From NCBI GenBank assembly GCA_018402545.1, contig JAGYIL010000002.1, forward strand, positions 524,573-588,572: a stretch of DNA of 64,000 nt, written 5' to 3'. The DNA comes from Saccharospirillum sp. GTDB lineage: Bacteria > Pseudomonadota > Gammaproteobacteria > Pseudomonadales > Natronospirillaceae. A program made the translations under genes and the position numbers. Under the pieces are notes generated by a model. The model was given only the letters and a program-made list of their open reading frames with translations. It was not told the DNA's origin and ran no database searches. Positions 7,654-17,636 of the stretch are shown piece by piece (within the stretch, counting starts at the first letter, position 1; the number at the start of each line of letters is the position of its first letter).

Positions 7654-7681
7654 TCAGCCCCGGCGCAGTGACCGGGGCTGA
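7654..7681. terminator. Bidirectional terminator hairpin
   Basis: TCAGCCCCGG-CGCAGTGA-CCGGGGCTGA is a perfect 10-bp stem between the convergent hlyU-like and hslO genes. No long U-tract follows. Confidence 0.65.
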
Positions 7682-7685
7682 ATAC

Positions 7686-8558
7686 TCAGTTCAACTGTTG
7701 CTTGTATGACTCGAACAGTTCGGTAACGTCGTCGGGCCCGAACTGGTAGTGCTGGTGGCAGAACTGGCAGTCGCTGCGTATCTCCCCCTGCTCGGCTACA
7801 ACGGCCTGGGCTTCCTCTTCACCCAGCATCAGAATCGCATTGGCGCAGCGTTCGCGGGTACAGGTGCATTCAAACTCCAGAGGGCGGGCCTCGTAGACAC
7901 GAACTTCTTCTTCGTGGAACAGACGCTGCAGCACCGTGGTGTTGTCGAGCGACAGCATCTCGTCGGCCGTTAACGTTTCCGCCAGATGAACCACCCGGTT
8001 CCAGGCGTCGTCGTCCACTTCCAGGCTGCCTTCGCTGGCCGAATGAGGCATCGCTTGCAGCAGCAGGCCGGTCGCGATCTGCTGGTCGGCGAACAGCCAT
8101 ACCCGGGTGCGAATCTGCTCGGACTGGCGAAAGTAATCTTCCAGCGCGTGGCTCAGGCTGTGGTCGCCGTCGTTGATCGACACGATGCCCTGGTAGCGCT
8201 TGCCGTTTTTCGGCTCAATGGTGATCGCCAACTGCCCGTTACCGAGCAGTGCCTGGTCGGCGATGAAATCATCGTTGTACTGGGCAATGGCACGCAGAGC
8301 CCTGTTATCCCGGCATTCGGCCATCAGCATACGCACCTGGCCAGCGCCCCGAACCTGCAGGCTCAGAGTGCCATCGAATTTCAGGGTGTCGCTCAGTAAC
8401 GCCACCGCCGCCATGAACTCCCCCAGCAACAGGCGCACCGGCTCGGGGTAATTGTGCTTGGCCAGAACTTCCTGATAACTGCGCTGTAACCCGGTAATTT
8501 CACCGCGAATGTGTGTATGGTCGAACAAAAAGCGTTGGGTCTGATCGGGGTTGCTCAT
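7686..8558 (-). CDS. hslO: Hsp33 redox-activated chaperonin
   Basis: Cytoplasmic holdase chaperone activated by oxidation. The length (290) is normal. The redox switch is complete: C231 and C233 in CTC, and C264 and C267 in CQFC, which bind zinc when reduced and form disulfides under oxidative stress. The N-terminal domain shows typical sequence (LLLGEFMAAVALLSDTLKFD). It lies 39 bp downstream of hslR on the same strand, the usual hslR-hslO heat-shock pair. Confidence 0.97.
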   Translation of the reverse strand: MSNPDQTQRFLFDHTHIRGEITGLQRSYQEVLAKHNYPEPVRLLLGEFMAAVALLSDTLKFDGTLSLQVRGAGQVRMLMAECRDNRALRAIAQYNDDFIADQALLGNGQLAITIEPKNGKRYQGIVSINDGDHSLSHALEDYFRQSEQIRTRVWLFADQQIATGLLLQAMPHSASEGSLEVDDDAWNRVVHLAETLTADEMLSLDNTTVLQRLFHEEEVRVYEARPLEFECTCTRERCANAILMLGEEEAQAVVAEQGEIRSDCQFCHQHYQFGPDDVTELFESYKQQLN

Positions 8559-8597
8559 GCAGGCCTCGTCATGGGCCAGGGCGGTGTAACTATTGCC

Positions 8598-8990
8598 CTA
8601 GGCGTTAAAGGAATCTTTCATTTTACGGATATCGCGCCGGTCTTTCTTGCTCGGCTTGTGATCAGGCGCGGCCTGGCCCGCATTCTGGGCTTTACGCTGC
8701 GCCGCCATGGCCAGCCGTTTCTCGACTGACTCTTCCGTCTCGCGATACAGCAACTGCGCTTCCGGCGCGCCACGGCGCTTGTCACTGAGCGCCAGCACTT
8801 CAACGGTTTTTTCGTCGAAGCCCAGCCGCATGCGCAGCATGGCACCCACTTCAACATTGCGACTCGGCTTGGCACGGGCGCCATCGTAATGCACCTTGCC
8901 GCCTTCAATGGCGTCTTTCGCCAGGCCGCGCGTTTTGAAGAAGCGCGCAGCCCAGAGCCATTTGTCGAGACGTACGGGAGTATCGGTCAT
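8598..8990 (-). CDS. hslR: Ribosome-associated heat-shock protein Hsp15
   Basis: S4-domain RNA-binding protein that recycles free 50S subunits carrying nascent chains. From ATG at 8988-8990 (AGAGAGG just upstream) it is 130 residues, starting MTDTPVRLDKWLWAARFFKT; the S4 domain spans about residues 7-70. A longer frame reaching 9041 adds residues not found in the family. The basic tail (KPSKKDRRDIRKMKDSF) is typical. First gene of the hslR-hslO operon. Confidence 0.93.
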   Translation of the reverse strand: MTDTPVRLDKWLWAARFFKTRGLAKDAIEGGKVHYDGARAKPSRNVEVGAMLRMRLGFDEKTVEVLALSDKRRGAPEAQLLYRETEESVEKRLAMAAQRKAQNAGQAAPDHKPSKKDRRDIRKMKDSFNA

Positions 8991-9059
8991 AACCTCTCTC
9001 AATAGATCTTTAAGGTCAGTGGTCGCTTTAAAGTAAGCCACATATCGAGTGCGGGGCTG

Positions 9060-9150
9060 TGGGTTAGCCTGTCCAGGGTAGTCCGCAACATGGATGTTGC
9101 GGTCTAGGCCCCATGGACGGGTCTACGCCGACCCTGGACAGGCTAACCCA
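9060..9150. repeat. Long intergenic palindrome, CCATGG-core family, copy 3 (reversed)
   Basis: A perfect 20-bp inverted repeat (9060-9079 with 9131-9150; arm TGGGTTAGCCTGTCCAGGGT) encloses, on the minus strand, CCGTCCATGGGGCCTAGAC, a CCGCAACAT-CC-ATGTTGCGG hairpin and ACTACCC. It is the most symmetrical copy. It lies between the divergent hslR and cysQ genes. Confidence 0.85.
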
Positions 9151-9307
9151 CTGCCGTGCACGAACGCCTGGCACCAAACATAACCGGGCAGCCGTTAATA
9201 AGGGTTGGGTCCCCGAGTTACAAGGGGGCCTTCAGGTTCATGGTAGACTGGGCGGTGTTGAATTCAAAACCGTTATCGCGATGAGGACATTCTATGAGAG
9301 GTGGTTC

Positions 9308-10123
9308 ATGACCCCCCGGCCCGAGCTGTCTAACGCGCAGATCGCCGCCCTGTTTGAACTGATGAAGCAGGCCGGGGACGACATTCTTGCTGTGTATCAC
9401 GACCAGTCGCGCTGGGAGACGGATCACAAAGCCGATGATTCCCCGGTGACGGCGGCAGATCTTGCCGCATCGCGCCGGCTGGTGGCTGGGCTGCCAGCCA
9501 TTCTTGACTGCCCGGTGCTGTCCGAAGAAGCGCTCGTTCCTTATACGGAACGGCAGGGCTGGCAGACTTACTGGCTGGTTGACCCTCTGGACGGTACACG
9601 GGAGTTTCTGCACAAAAGCGACGAATTCGTGATCAATGTCGCCCTGATGCACGATGATCAACCCATCTTTGGAATGGTATTTCAGCCCGTTGGCGGCACT
9701 GGCTGGTGGGGCGGTGTGGATGTTCCAGCACAGCAGGGGTTTCCGGGAGTGGCTGAAATCATCAGTGCGGCGGCGGCAACCGCGCCGGTTCGGGTGCTGG
9801 GCAGTCGGCGTTCCGCCTGGCAGGGCGCCTGGCGCGATCGGCTTGAAACCGCCGGTTATGATGTTGAAACCCGCTCGGTCGGCAGCGCGCTCAAATTCAT
9901 GATGCTGGCCAATGGCAATGCCCATTGCTACCCCCGGCTGGGGCCAACCAGCGAATGGGATACCGCCGCGCCCCAGGCCATTCTTACCGCAGCCGGAGGG
10001 CGACTGGTGCAATGGAACGGCGAGCCGCTGCGTTACGGCAAAGCCTCTACACTCAATCCCGAATTTGTCGCCGTATCCGATCCGGTCTTACTGACTATCC
10101 TCTGTTACCAGGGGAGCCCTTAG
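9308..10123 (+). CDS. cysQ: 3'(2'),5'-bisphosphate nucleotidase CysQ
   Basis: Dephosphorylates PAP, the by-product of sulfate assimilation, in the inositol-monophosphatase superfamily. From ATG 9308 (GAGAGG seven bases upstream) the product is 271 residues. Motifs: LSEEA (metal ligands near residue 73), DPLDGTREF (residues 92-100), and the C-terminal WDTAAPQAIL metal-binding motif. Upstream in-frame ATG codons exist (9281, 9113) but lack a ribosome binding site, and the region before 9150 is the palindromic repeat. The 3' end overlaps the convergent imelysin-like gene by 36 bp. Confidence 0.93.
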   Translation: MTPRPELSNAQIAALFELMKQAGDDILAVYHDQSRWETDHKADDSPVTAADLAASRRLVAGLPAILDCPVLSEEALVPYTERQGWQTYWLVDPLDGTREFLHKSDEFVINVALMHDDQPIFGMVFQPVGGTGWWGGVDVPAQQGFPGVAEIISAAAATAPVRVLGSRRSAWQGAWRDRLETAGYDVETRSVGSALKFMMLANGNAHCYPRLGPTSEWDTAAPQAILTAAGGRLVQWNGEPLRYGKASTLNPEFVAVSDPVLLTILCYQGSP

Positions 10124-11239
10124 CTGACTGATCTGATCGGCCAGCCCGGTAACCGCAGTCACCGCCTGTTGCCAGGCTGCTGCGTCCGGGTTACCGGCCG
10201 GTGCGTTTTCCGGCAGGGCATTCAGGGCGTCAACTGCCGTCGTCAGCTGGTCGCCCAGTGTTTCAGCAGTGACGGGCCCGCCGAGGCGTTCCAGCCAGGA
10301 TGCCAGCGCGCTTATGCCCTCGTCCGGGCTTTCCAGCAGGGCTTCGAGCCCCGCCAGGCGTGCCAGCAGGTGGCGCTGGCCCTGGCCCGCCACCACGCTG
10401 GGGTGATGCCAGTCCGGCTCTTGCGGTGCGTCGTCGGCAAAGGCCAGCTCAAGCAGGTCTTGGCGGATCTGCTGGTCCAGACTGGTCAGCACAATGCGTT
10501 GCTGGGCCGGCTCCGGTAGGGCGGTGAAGCCGGTTTGATCGGACCAGCGCTGACGTGCCTGCTCCAGTTGCTGCAGCAGATGCTCGGTCGCCAGTGACAG
10601 ATACTGGTGCCGGCGCGTGATGGTGAGGTCGCCACCTTCACCGGAGGTCAGCCAATAGGTATCCAGGTCTGCTTGCCAGAGCAGAGTTTCGACCACCGGG
10701 AACCCCAGGGCCGGTGACTCCAGGTCCATCAACTGATGCTGTTCCAGCAGGTTATTCAGCGTTAAATCCATGCCGGTTTCATGCACGAGGCCGCTGTACG
10801 GATAGTCTGGCAGGGCATCGACGTAACCGGGCAGAAAGGGGCGCACATTAATCAGCCGGCGCGAGCGATCCAGCGCCTCCTGGGCCGCCGGATTAAACGC
10901 CACCCGGTGAAACAGCGAGAAGGCTTGCCAGCCTTCGTAACAGGCGTGCCAGGCAGATTGGGCATCACTTTGCAGGTCGGTCCCCGGGTTATCCAGAAAC
11001 GCCTGAACGGCTGATCCCAGTGGCTGGCAGGCCGCCTGCATGACTTCACCGGCGGTGTCGGCCCGGGCCTGAAATGCCCGGGCCAGGCCGGCGAACGGAA
11101 CAACGGGTTCGGGCTCGGCTTGCTCGGGCCGGGCGGCCGGGGTTTCGGCCTCGGTTGCCGGTTCGTTCGACGAAGAACAGCCCAGTAACACCAGTGAGAG
11201 CAGGGCAAGCAGTACGTGGGCAGGTGTCACGTGGCGCAT
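10088..11239 (-). CDS. Imelysin-like (M75) lipoprotein
   Basis: Predicted periplasmic or outer-membrane lipoprotein of 383 residues. The lipobox is VLLGC at about residue 21, followed by a Pro/Glu-rich linker, then an imelysin-like helical domain (PDYPYSGLVHETGMDLTLNN, then GFPVVETLLWQADLDTYWL). Imelysins are often iron-regulated and found near iron uptake genes. The diagnostic GxHxxE motif reads GFPVVE here, so the proposed metal-binding His is replaced by Pro. It starts 4 bp after the HAD gene stop, so the two form an operon. Confidence 0.75.
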   Translation of the reverse strand: MRHVTPAHVLLALLSLVLLGCSSSNEPATEAETPAARPEQAEPEPVVPFAGLARAFQARADTAGEVMQAACQPLGSAVQAFLDNPGTDLQSDAQSAWHACYEGWQAFSLFHRVAFNPAAQEALDRSRRLINVRPFLPGYVDALPDYPYSGLVHETGMDLTLNNLLEQHQLMDLESPALGFPVVETLLWQADLDTYWLTSGEGGDLTITRRHQYLSLATEHLLQQLEQARQRWSDQTGFTALPEPAQQRIVLTSLDQQIRQDLLELAFADDAPQEPDWHHPSVVAGQGQRHLLARLAGLEALLESPDEGISALASWLERLGGPVTAETLGDQLTTAVDALNALPENAPAGNPDAAAWQQAVTAVTGLADQISQLRAPLVTEDSQ

Positions 11240-11242
11240 GGG

Positions 11243-11899
11243 TTAGTCCCTCAGGCTGATGATGGGCCAGTTCTGGCGCTGGGCCTCGGCCGCCAGGGTG
11301 GCATCCGGGTCAACGGCGACCGGGTTGTCGACCAGGCGGAGTAACGGCAGGTCGTTCAGTGAATCGCTGTAAAACCAGGCGCCGTCGAGTGACTCGCCGT
11401 GTTCCTCAAGCCAGGCTTGCAGGCGCACCACCTTGCCTTCCTGATAGCTGGGAATGCCCGTTGGCAGGCCGGTATAGGTGCCGTTTTGCAGTTCAGCTTC
11501 GCAGGCGATCAGGTGCGATATGCCCAGGTGTTCGGCGATCGGCCCGGTCACAAAGCGGTTGGTCGCGGTGATGATCATCAGCGTATCGCCCCGGTCGCGG
11601 TGGTGCTGCAACAACGCCTGGGTGCCCGGAGCGATCATTGGTTCTATTATCGTCTCCATAAAAAGACGGTGCAGGCTGGCCAGTTCGTCTAGCGGCTTGT
11701 TGGCCAAAAACGACAGCGAAAAGCGCAAATAGCGGTCTATATCGAGCTCACCGGCCTGGTATTGCTGGTAAAAGGCTTCATTGGCGGCCTTTACCACGGT
11801 GGCGTCGACCAGGCCCTGATCGATCAGGAACTGGCCCCAGGCGTGATCTGAGTCCCCGGCCAGCAGGGTGTTGTCCAGGTCAAAAATGGCGAGGGTCAA
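11243..11899 (-). CDS. HAD-IB family phosphatase (SerB-like)
   Basis: Haloacid-dehalogenase phosphohydrolase of 218 residues. The nucleophile motif is DLDNT (residues 7-11), motif II is IITATNRF near residue 108, and the metal motif is [11 protein letters not shown] near 180. The start is taken as TTG (11897-11899), since AAGGAG lies six bases upstream and the DxDxT motif follows as expected near the N-terminus; the frame is open further upstream to 12133 without family similarity. HAD-IB enzymes of this type act on phosphoserine, histidinol phosphate or lipid head groups; the substrate here is unknown. It is divergent from rppH, a neighbour arrangement also known in pseudomonads. Confidence 0.85.
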   Translation of the reverse strand: MTLAIFDLDNTLLAGDSDHAWGQFLIDQGLVDATVVKAANEAFYQQYQAGELDIDRYLRFSLSFLANKPLDELASLHRLFMETIIEPMIAPGTQALLQHHRDRGDTLMIITATNRFVTGPIAEHLGISHLIACEAELQNGTYTGLPTGIPSYQEGKVVRLQAWLEEHGESLDGAWFYSDSLNDLPLLRLVDNPVAVDPDATLAAEAQRQNWPIISLRD

Positions 11900-12251
11900 G
11901 GCGGGCTCCTTAGTGGCCAAACGGCTCGCATGGCAGGGTAGACTCGAAGGTCGCCAGGCAGAGGCTTTTATTGGCCGCCAAGAATACGGGCATGGCCGGT
12001 CAGGTACAAGCGACAGGCTGCACGGCAGGCCTGACAGCCCCGATTGCTGCCCTGAATGTGACCTGTTTGGTGTTTTCGGGCCGATGTGGAACAATGCAGT
12101 CAGAACAGACGGACTCTGCACCCTGCTCTCCACCGGTCTTTTGGGGAGAGGGTCGAGCGTCGTGCACGCCGGCAGGCCAGGCTGCGGCGGTCACCAACAT
12201 TCATTGATTCGTGCCCGGCACGGATCCGGTCACAGGGGGATGCTGGCGATC
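11900..12251. other. Non-coding divergent region between HAD gene and rppH
   Basis: About 350 bp without a convincing gene. It must hold the promoters of the HAD-imelysin operon and of rppH-ptsP. I see no strong -35/-10 pair, operator or hairpin; reading frames crossing it are extensions of the flanking genes. Confidence 0.5.
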
Positions 12252-12743
12252 ATGATCGATTCCGATGGCTATCGCCCCAACGTGGGCATTATTCTCACCA
12301 ACCCGCGCGGACAGGTGCTCTGGGCCCGGCGCATAGGCCAGGATGCCTGGCAATTCCCGCAGGGCGGCATTCGTGCCCATGAAACCCCAACCGACGCCCT
12401 TTACCGCGAATTGCAGGAAGAAGTAGGCCTGCAGCCCGAGAGCGTCGAGATCCTCGCCTGCACCCGTGGCTGGCTGCGTTACCGGCTACCCAAGCGGATG
12501 ATCCGCTACAACGCCTTGCCGATCTGCATCGGTCAGAAGCAGAAATGGTTTCTGCTGCGCATGACCGGGCAGGATCACAACATCATCCTCAACGACTGCG
12601 ACGACCCCGAATTCGATGGCTGGGAATGGGTATCTTACTGGTATCCGCTGGCCCGGGTGGTCTCGTTCAAACGGGAAGTTTATCGCCAGGCCCTCGCGGA
12701 ACTGGCGCCCAGGGTGCACAAGGAGCTGAGACGACGTGGTTGA
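12252..12743 (+). CDS. rppH: RNA pyrophosphohydrolase RppH
   Basis: Nudix hydrolase that removes pyrophosphate from the 5' end of mRNA and triggers RNase E decay. ATG 12252 gives [15 protein letters not shown], the conserved N-terminus, and a 163-residue protein. The Nudix box [20 protein letters not shown] begins at residue 38. An alternative ATG at 12240 abuts the GGGGG sequence and is less likely. The gene overlaps the ptsP start, the usual rppH-ptsP coupling. Confidence 0.95.
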   Translation: MIDSDGYRPNVGIILTNPRGQVLWARRIGQDAWQFPQGGIRAHETPTDALYRELQEEVGLQPESVEILACTRGWLRYRLPKRMIRYNALPICIGQKQKWFLLRMTGQDHNIILNDCDDPEFDGWEWVSYWYPLARVVSFKREVYRQALAELAPRVHKELRRRG

Positions 12744-15015
12744 TATGTTGCATTTACTCCGCCAGGTGGTGGAGGAAGTAAACAGTACCCGGGACTTGCA
12801 AGCCTCGCTGCGCACGGTGGTTGGCCGCATTCGTGAGGGCATGAACGTCCAGGTCTGCTCCGTCTTCCTGTGGGATGCCCACGTTAACCGCTACGTGCTG
12901 ATGGCCACCGATGGCCTGAGTGCCGATGCCATCGGCAAGGTGACGCTGACCCAAAACGAGGGCCTGATTGCTCTGGTCGGTAAGCGTGAAGAGCCACTCA
13001 ACCTCAGCGACGCCACCCGACACCCCAACTATCACCATGTGCCCGGCCTGGGCGAGGAGCCGTTCAAGAGCTTGCTGGCTGTGCCCATTATCCACCATCG
13101 CAAGGTACTGGGGGTGATGACCATTCAGCGCTCCGAACCGGGCCGGTTCGGGGATTCCGAAGAAGCCTTCATGGTGACGCTGTCGGCCCAGCTGGCCGGG
13201 GTAATCGCCCATGCCGAAGCCACCGGGGCGCTGTCGGGTCTGAACCTTATGGGCGGCGAACAGCTCGATGTTCGCTTTGCCGGTGTGGCCGGATCGCAAG
13301 GCGTTGCCATCGGCAAGGCCCATGTGCTGGTGCCGCCCTCTGATCTTAACTCGGTGCGTTACCGGCCAGCGCGCGACATTGCTGCTGAACTGGCGCTGTT
13401 TGAAACCGCACTGACCAAGGTCCGGTCTGAGCTTACGGCGACCCGGGAGCGGTTGCGCAGCGAGTTGCGTCCCGAAGAGCTGGCGCTGTTCAACGTCTAC
13501 GTCGGTATTCTGGAAGACCGGGCCCTGGGCGATGCAGTGGTGGAGCTGATCAACAAGGGCGAGTGGGCACAGAGTGCCCTGGCCACGGTGATGCGCCGTT
13601 ACATCGACCACTTTGAAAGCATCGAAGACGATTATTTGCGCGAGCGCGCCGCCGACATGCGCGACCTGGGGCGCCGGGTATTGTCGCACTTGCAGGCCTC
13701 GGTGCCCGACGTTGCCATTCCCGACCACGCCATTCTGGTTGGCGAGGAAATATCGCCCACGGTCTTTGGTGACCTTGCCGCCGGGCGTATCGCAGCCATT
13801 GTCTGCACCACCGGCTCGGCCAACTCGCACGTAGCCATTCTGGCCCGGGCCCTGGCCATTCCGACCATCATGGGCGTTCAGGAATTGCCCTGGCAGGGCC
13901 TGCAGGGTGAAGAGCTGGTGGTCGATGGCTACCGCGGCCATGTGTATTACCGGCTGTCGGCCGAAAAGCGCCAGTATTTCGAATCCATCTGCAAGGAAGA
14001 GGCGGAACGCGAAGCGGATCTTGAAAGCCTGACCGATGTGGCCAGCGAAACCAGCGATGGCGTTGCCATCAGTCTGATGGTCAATACCGGTTTGCAAACC
14101 GATGTGGTGCGCTCGCAGAACAAGGGCGCCGACGGGGTTGGCCTGTTTCGAACCGAAGTGCCGTTCATGATGCGCGACCGCTTTCCGTCGGAAGACGAAC
14201 AAGCCAAGATCTACCGCGGTCAACTGGAAGCCTTTGCCCCCTTGCCAGTCACCATGCGGATGCTCGATGTGGGCGGTGACAAAAGCCTCGATTACTTTCC
14301 GATCGTCGAAGATAACCCCTTTCTGGGCTGGCGCGGCATTCGGGTCATGCTCGATCACCCGGAGCTTTTTATGGTGCAGATTCGCGCCATGCTGCGCGCC
14401 AGCCTGAATCTGAATAACCTGAAAGTCATGCTGCCCATGGTCACCAGCGTCAGCGAGGTGGAAGAGGCCCTGGCGATCATTCACCGGGCGGTGCTGGAGC
14501 TGAACGAGGAAGGTGTGGCGGTCACCCTGCCGGAAGTGGGGGTGATGGTTGAAGTGCCCTCGGCGGTTTATCTGGTTAAGGAATTTGCCACCCAGATCGA
14601 TTTTATTTCAGTTGGGTCCAACGACCTGACGCAGTATTTGCTGGCGGTCGATCGCAACAACCCGCGCGTTGCCAACATCTACGACTCACTGCATCCGGCG
14701 GTGCTCAAAGCCCTGAAAATGGTGGTCGATGCCGCCAATGAAGGTGGTATTCCGGTCAGCCTGTGCGGTGAGTTGGCCGGCGACCCGCTCGGCGCCGTGA
14801 CGCTGGTGGGGCTGGGTTACCGTAATCTGTCGATGAGCAGCTCTAACCTGTTGCGCGTTAAGTCGGTGTTGCGCCAGATCGACAGCGACTGGGCCCACAC
14901 CATTGCCTCGGGCCTGCTGCATCTTGACGACCCCAAAGTGGTGCGCTCCACTCTGCGACTGGCGCTGCGCAAAGCCGGCATCCCGCTCACCGACATTGGC
15001 ATCCTGCCTTCCTGA
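12736..15015 (+). CDS. ptsP: Phosphoenolpyruvate-protein phosphotransferase PtsP (EI-Ntr)
   Basis: First enzyme of the nitrogen-type PTS, moving phosphate from PEP to NPr. The 759-residue protein has an N-terminal GAF domain (about 15-160), then the EI phospho-histidine domain with [25 protein letters not shown] signature (active His about residue 365) and the PEP-binding barrel ([39 protein letters not shown]). GTG 12736 overlaps the rppH stop and has AGGAG eleven bases upstream; ATG 12745, matching the start of E. coli PtsP, is the alternative. Translational coupling to rppH is likely. Confidence 0.95.
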   Translation: MVDMLHLLRQVVEEVNSTRDLQASLRTVVGRIREGMNVQVCSVFLWDAHVNRYVLMATDGLSADAIGKVTLTQNEGLIALVGKREEPLNLSDATRHPNYHHVPGLGEEPFKSLLAVPIIHHRKVLGVMTIQRSEPGRFGDSEEAFMVTLSAQLAGVIAHAEATGALSGLNLMGGEQLDVRFAGVAGSQGVAIGKAHVLVPPSDLNSVRYRPARDIAAELALFETALTKVRSELTATRERLRSELRPEELALFNVYVGILEDRALGDAVVELINKGEWAQSALATVMRRYIDHFESIEDDYLRERAADMRDLGRRVLSHLQASVPDVAIPDHAILVGEEISPTVFGDLAAGRIAAIVCTTGSANSHVAILARALAIPTIMGVQELPWQGLQGEELVVDGYRGHVYYRLSAEKRQYFESICKEEAEREADLESLTDVASETSDGVAISLMVNTGLQTDVVRSQNKGADGVGLFRTEVPFMMRDRFPSEDEQAKIYRGQLEAFAPLPVTMRMLDVGGDKSLDYFPIVEDNPFLGWRGIRVMLDHPELFMVQIRAMLRASLNLNNLKVMLPMVTSVSEVEEALAIIHRAVLELNEEGVAVTLPEVGVMVEVPSAVYLVKEFATQIDFISVGSNDLTQYLLAVDRNNPRVANIYDSLHPAVLKALKMVVDAANEGGIPVSLCGELAGDPLGAVTLVGLGYRNLSMSSSNLLRVKSVLRQIDSDWAHTIASGLLHLDDPKVVRSTLRLALRKAGIPLTDIGILPS

Positions 15016-15052
15016 GCAGGGCATTCTGCCACCCTGACCGGCTGGCTCGCGC

Positions 15053-17515
15053 TCAGTTGTTACCGAGCAGCCATTTGCTCAGAGTAAGCTCCAGGGAACG
15101 GCGGCGCAGTGGTTTGGTCAGGTAATCATCCATGCCGGCCGCCAGTGCTTTTTCCTGTTGTTCCATCATCGCGTGGGCGCTGAGCCCAATAATCGGTATG
15201 CGCCGCACCCGCTCGTTGTCCGAATGGCGAATGGCATGGGTGGCAGCGTAGCCATCCATCACCGGCATTTCGCAGTCCATAAGCACCAGGTCGACGCCGG
15301 CTGGCAAGTGGCCACGTTCGTCGATGGCTTCTGCCCACTCATCGCCCAGTTCATTCTCCGGCACGTTGTTTTCCAGATAATCCAGGGCCTGCTGGCCGTT
15401 GCTGGTGACGGTAACCGTCAGCCCAAGCCGTTTTAGCATGCCTTCGGCAACGCGCTGATTGATGTGGTTGTCTTCAACCAGTAACACATGGGAGGGAGGA
15501 AACTCAGGAGACTGAAGGCCCAATTCCTCACTCGATAGCCCCGTCGGGCCGGGCCGCCGGTCTTCACTCAAATTCAGCAGGCTGCGCGGCAGCGACAGCG
15601 GCTTTTCCATCAGGCGCTTGAACTGGTAGCCGGTCAGGGTTTGCCAGTCGGGTGAGGCCATGCGGCTTGCAATCAGCGCGAGCAGAGCCTCGGGCTGGGC
15701 GTCGGCCAGTTTGGGGCCGAGCTTCAGCCCGGTATCGTGATCTACGGTGGCGTCCACCAGAATGACATTGAACTGTTGCTGGGCGCACAGGGCCAGCGCC
15801 TCAACGCCGCTGGAGGCGCAGTTAAGCGTCAGCGCCGTACCATCGGTGTGGTGACTGAACAGGCGCTGCAGGGTCAGGTTGCTGGTCACCAGCAGGGCAT
15901 TGCCACTCAGGCCGCTGCGATCGGTCGCGGAAAAGGGCAGGGCCGGGCTCAGGTTGGTGGTGGCGGCGTCGAGGGGGATCTCGATCCAGAACGTTGAGCC
16001 TTTACCGGGTTCACTGTCGACACCAATCTCACCCTTCATGAGTTCAACCAGACGTTTGCAGATGGCCAGCCCCAGCCCGGTACCGCCGCGTTCGCGGTGA
16101 GTGCTTTTGTGCGCCTGGAAGAACGCATCGAACAAGACGGCCAGCTTGTCCGGTTCAATGCCAAGCCCGGTATCGCTCACCGCGAGACCCAGACGCCGAC
16201 GGTCCGCATGCCACTGAAGATGAACGACGATCTCACCATCATCGGTAAACTTGAACGCATTACCGAGCAGGTTCAGCAGCAATTGTTGCATGCGAATGGG
16301 GTCGCCAACCATGGTCTCCGGTGTGCCCCGGTCGATATCGGCCACCAGCAATAACCCTTTCTCTTCAGAGGGTTTTATAAACAGGGCCAGGGTTTCTTCG
16401 ACCAGCTCTGGCAGGTTGAAACGAATGGATTCCAGCTCCAGCCGCCCGGCTTCAATTTTCGACAGGTCCAGAATGTCGTTGATGATGGTGGTCAGGGTGT
16501 GGCCGGAATTGAGAATGGTGGTGAGGTAGTCGCGCTGGCGCTGATCCAGCCGGGTATCCTGCAGCAGCTCGGCCATGCCGATGATGCCGTTCATTGGGGT
16601 GCGAATTTCGTGACTCATGTTGGCCAGAAACTGGTTCTTGTGGTCGGTGCTGATTTGCAACGCTTCCAGGGTTTCTTCCAGTTCATGCGTGCGCGCCTGA
16701 ATCTTCTGTTCCAGGTTGCTCTGGTGCTGGCGTATGCGCTGTGATTTTTCCGCCAGTTGCACCTGCAGCTGGTTCAGGGTGTCGCACAGCGTCGCGATCT
16801 CGTCGCGCTCACGGCCGATCCATTCGGGGATCAGGCGCGCCCGAAAGACATCGTCTTCCGGTTCGATGGTCGCCAGCACTCGCTCGACCACATTAAGACG
16901 CCGTGCCACCAGCCGGTGCACCGACCAGGCAGTGACAGCTACCACCAGCAGGCACAGCAGCACCGAGCTGGTCAGTGTAAACACGAAGTTCAGCAGGCTT
17001 TGGTTGAGGATCAGGCGCACGTTGGAATAGACGGTTACCGTGCCGACCGGGTAGCGGCCATCACCGGTGTCGAAATCGATAGGCTCGGTGAATTGCAGGG
17101 CTTTCTGCAACAGCCGCCCCTGGCTGGCGACGTCGATACCCGGGTAGCCGGGGTCCAGATCGGTTGTGGGCTGGTAGCCCGAAGGGTCGGGCAGTTCTCC
17201 GCGAACCTGATTCAACTCCGGATCTTCAGATTCGATTAATACGCCTTCGATCAGCGGGTGAGCGATTAGTAAGTCGGCGGTGGCGCTTAACTGAACCGGG
17301 TCGAAACTCCAGAGGGCATTGGCCAGCACATCGCGCGAGCCGAATAGGGCAAAGCCGATTTGCTGAGCGCCGGAGTCTTCTTCGAGCGAGTATTCGAGGC
17401 TAAGTTGCAGAGCGGTGGTAAGGCTGACGAGGGCAATAAAGATACCGGCTATCCATACCAGCAAGCGGCGCGATAATGACAGCGGGTGCCGGTTAGGCAA
17501 GACAGGTGTGCTCAA
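15053..17515 (-). CDS. Hybrid sensor histidine kinase with two receiver domains
   Basis: Inner-membrane hybrid kinase of 820 residues, BarA-like in architecture. TM1 is about residues 18-40, a periplasmic sensor about 41-178, TM2 about 179-199, then HAMP and coiled coil, HisKA with H302 in [15 protein letters not shown], and HATPase ([30 protein letters not shown]). A degenerate receiver (about 540-660) lacks the acidic pocket, and the C-terminal receiver has D747 in [13 protein letters not shown] and K801. No Hpt domain is seen, so a separate phosphotransfer protein is expected. The cognate regulator is not adjacent. Confidence 0.88.
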   Translation of the reverse strand: MSTPVLPNRHPLSLSRRLLVWIAGIFIALVSLTTALQLSLEYSLEEDSGAQQIGFALFGSRDVLANALWSFDPVQLSATADLLIAHPLIEGVLIESEDPELNQVRGELPDPSGYQPTTDLDPGYPGIDVASQGRLLQKALQFTEPIDFDTGDGRYPVGTVTVYSNVRLILNQSLLNFVFTLTSSVLLCLLVVAVTAWSVHRLVARRLNVVERVLATIEPEDDVFRARLIPEWIGRERDEIATLCDTLNQLQVQLAEKSQRIRQHQSNLEQKIQARTHELEETLEALQISTDHKNQFLANMSHEIRTPMNGIIGMAELLQDTRLDQRQRDYLTTILNSGHTLTTIINDILDLSKIEAGRLELESIRFNLPELVEETLALFIKPSEEKGLLLVADIDRGTPETMVGDPIRMQQLLLNLLGNAFKFTDDGEIVVHLQWHADRRRLGLAVSDTGLGIEPDKLAVLFDAFFQAHKSTHRERGGTGLGLAICKRLVELMKGEIGVDSEPGKGSTFWIEIPLDAATTNLSPALPFSATDRSGLSGNALLVTSNLTLQRLFSHHTDGTALTLNCASSGVEALALCAQQQFNVILVDATVDHDTGLKLGPKLADAQPEALLALIASRMASPDWQTLTGYQFKRLMEKPLSLPRSLLNLSEDRRPGPTGLSSEELGLQSPEFPPSHVLLVEDNHINQRVAEGMLKRLGLTVTVTSNGQQALDYLENNVPENELGDEWAEAIDERGHLPAGVDLVLMDCEMPVMDGYAATHAIRHSDNERVRRIPIIGLSAHAMMEQQEKALAAGMDDYLTKPLRRRSLELTLSKWLLGNN

Positions 17516-17576
17516 AGTCGCTCTTCCGCTAAGCTTTTAGGGCAGTGTAGCTCAGTTTCCGGAAAAACGTCACCCT

Positions 17577-17605
17577 TCCAGAAAGCGCCAGTGGCGCGAT
17601 CTGGA
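17577..17605 (-). terminator. Terminator-like hairpin downstream of typA
   Basis: TCCAGA-TC-GCGCC-ACT-GGCGC-TT-TCTGGA forms a two-part stem just after the typA stop on the minus strand. There is no long U-tract. Confidence 0.55.
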
Positions 17606-17636
17606 ACGGTGGTTAGGCAGGGTTAACGACAGGCCT

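Noticed and set aside
10088..10123. The 36-bp convergent overlap of cysQ and the imelysin-like gene as a frameshift
   Set aside because: Both proteins end naturally for their families, and short convergent overlaps are common.
12754..14484. A 576-codon open frame on the minus strand opposite ptsP
   Set aside because: It lies wholly within ptsP, which has complete domains on the other strand. The antisense frame is His/Gln-rich low-similarity sequence, typical of an opposite-frame artefact in GC-rich DNA.
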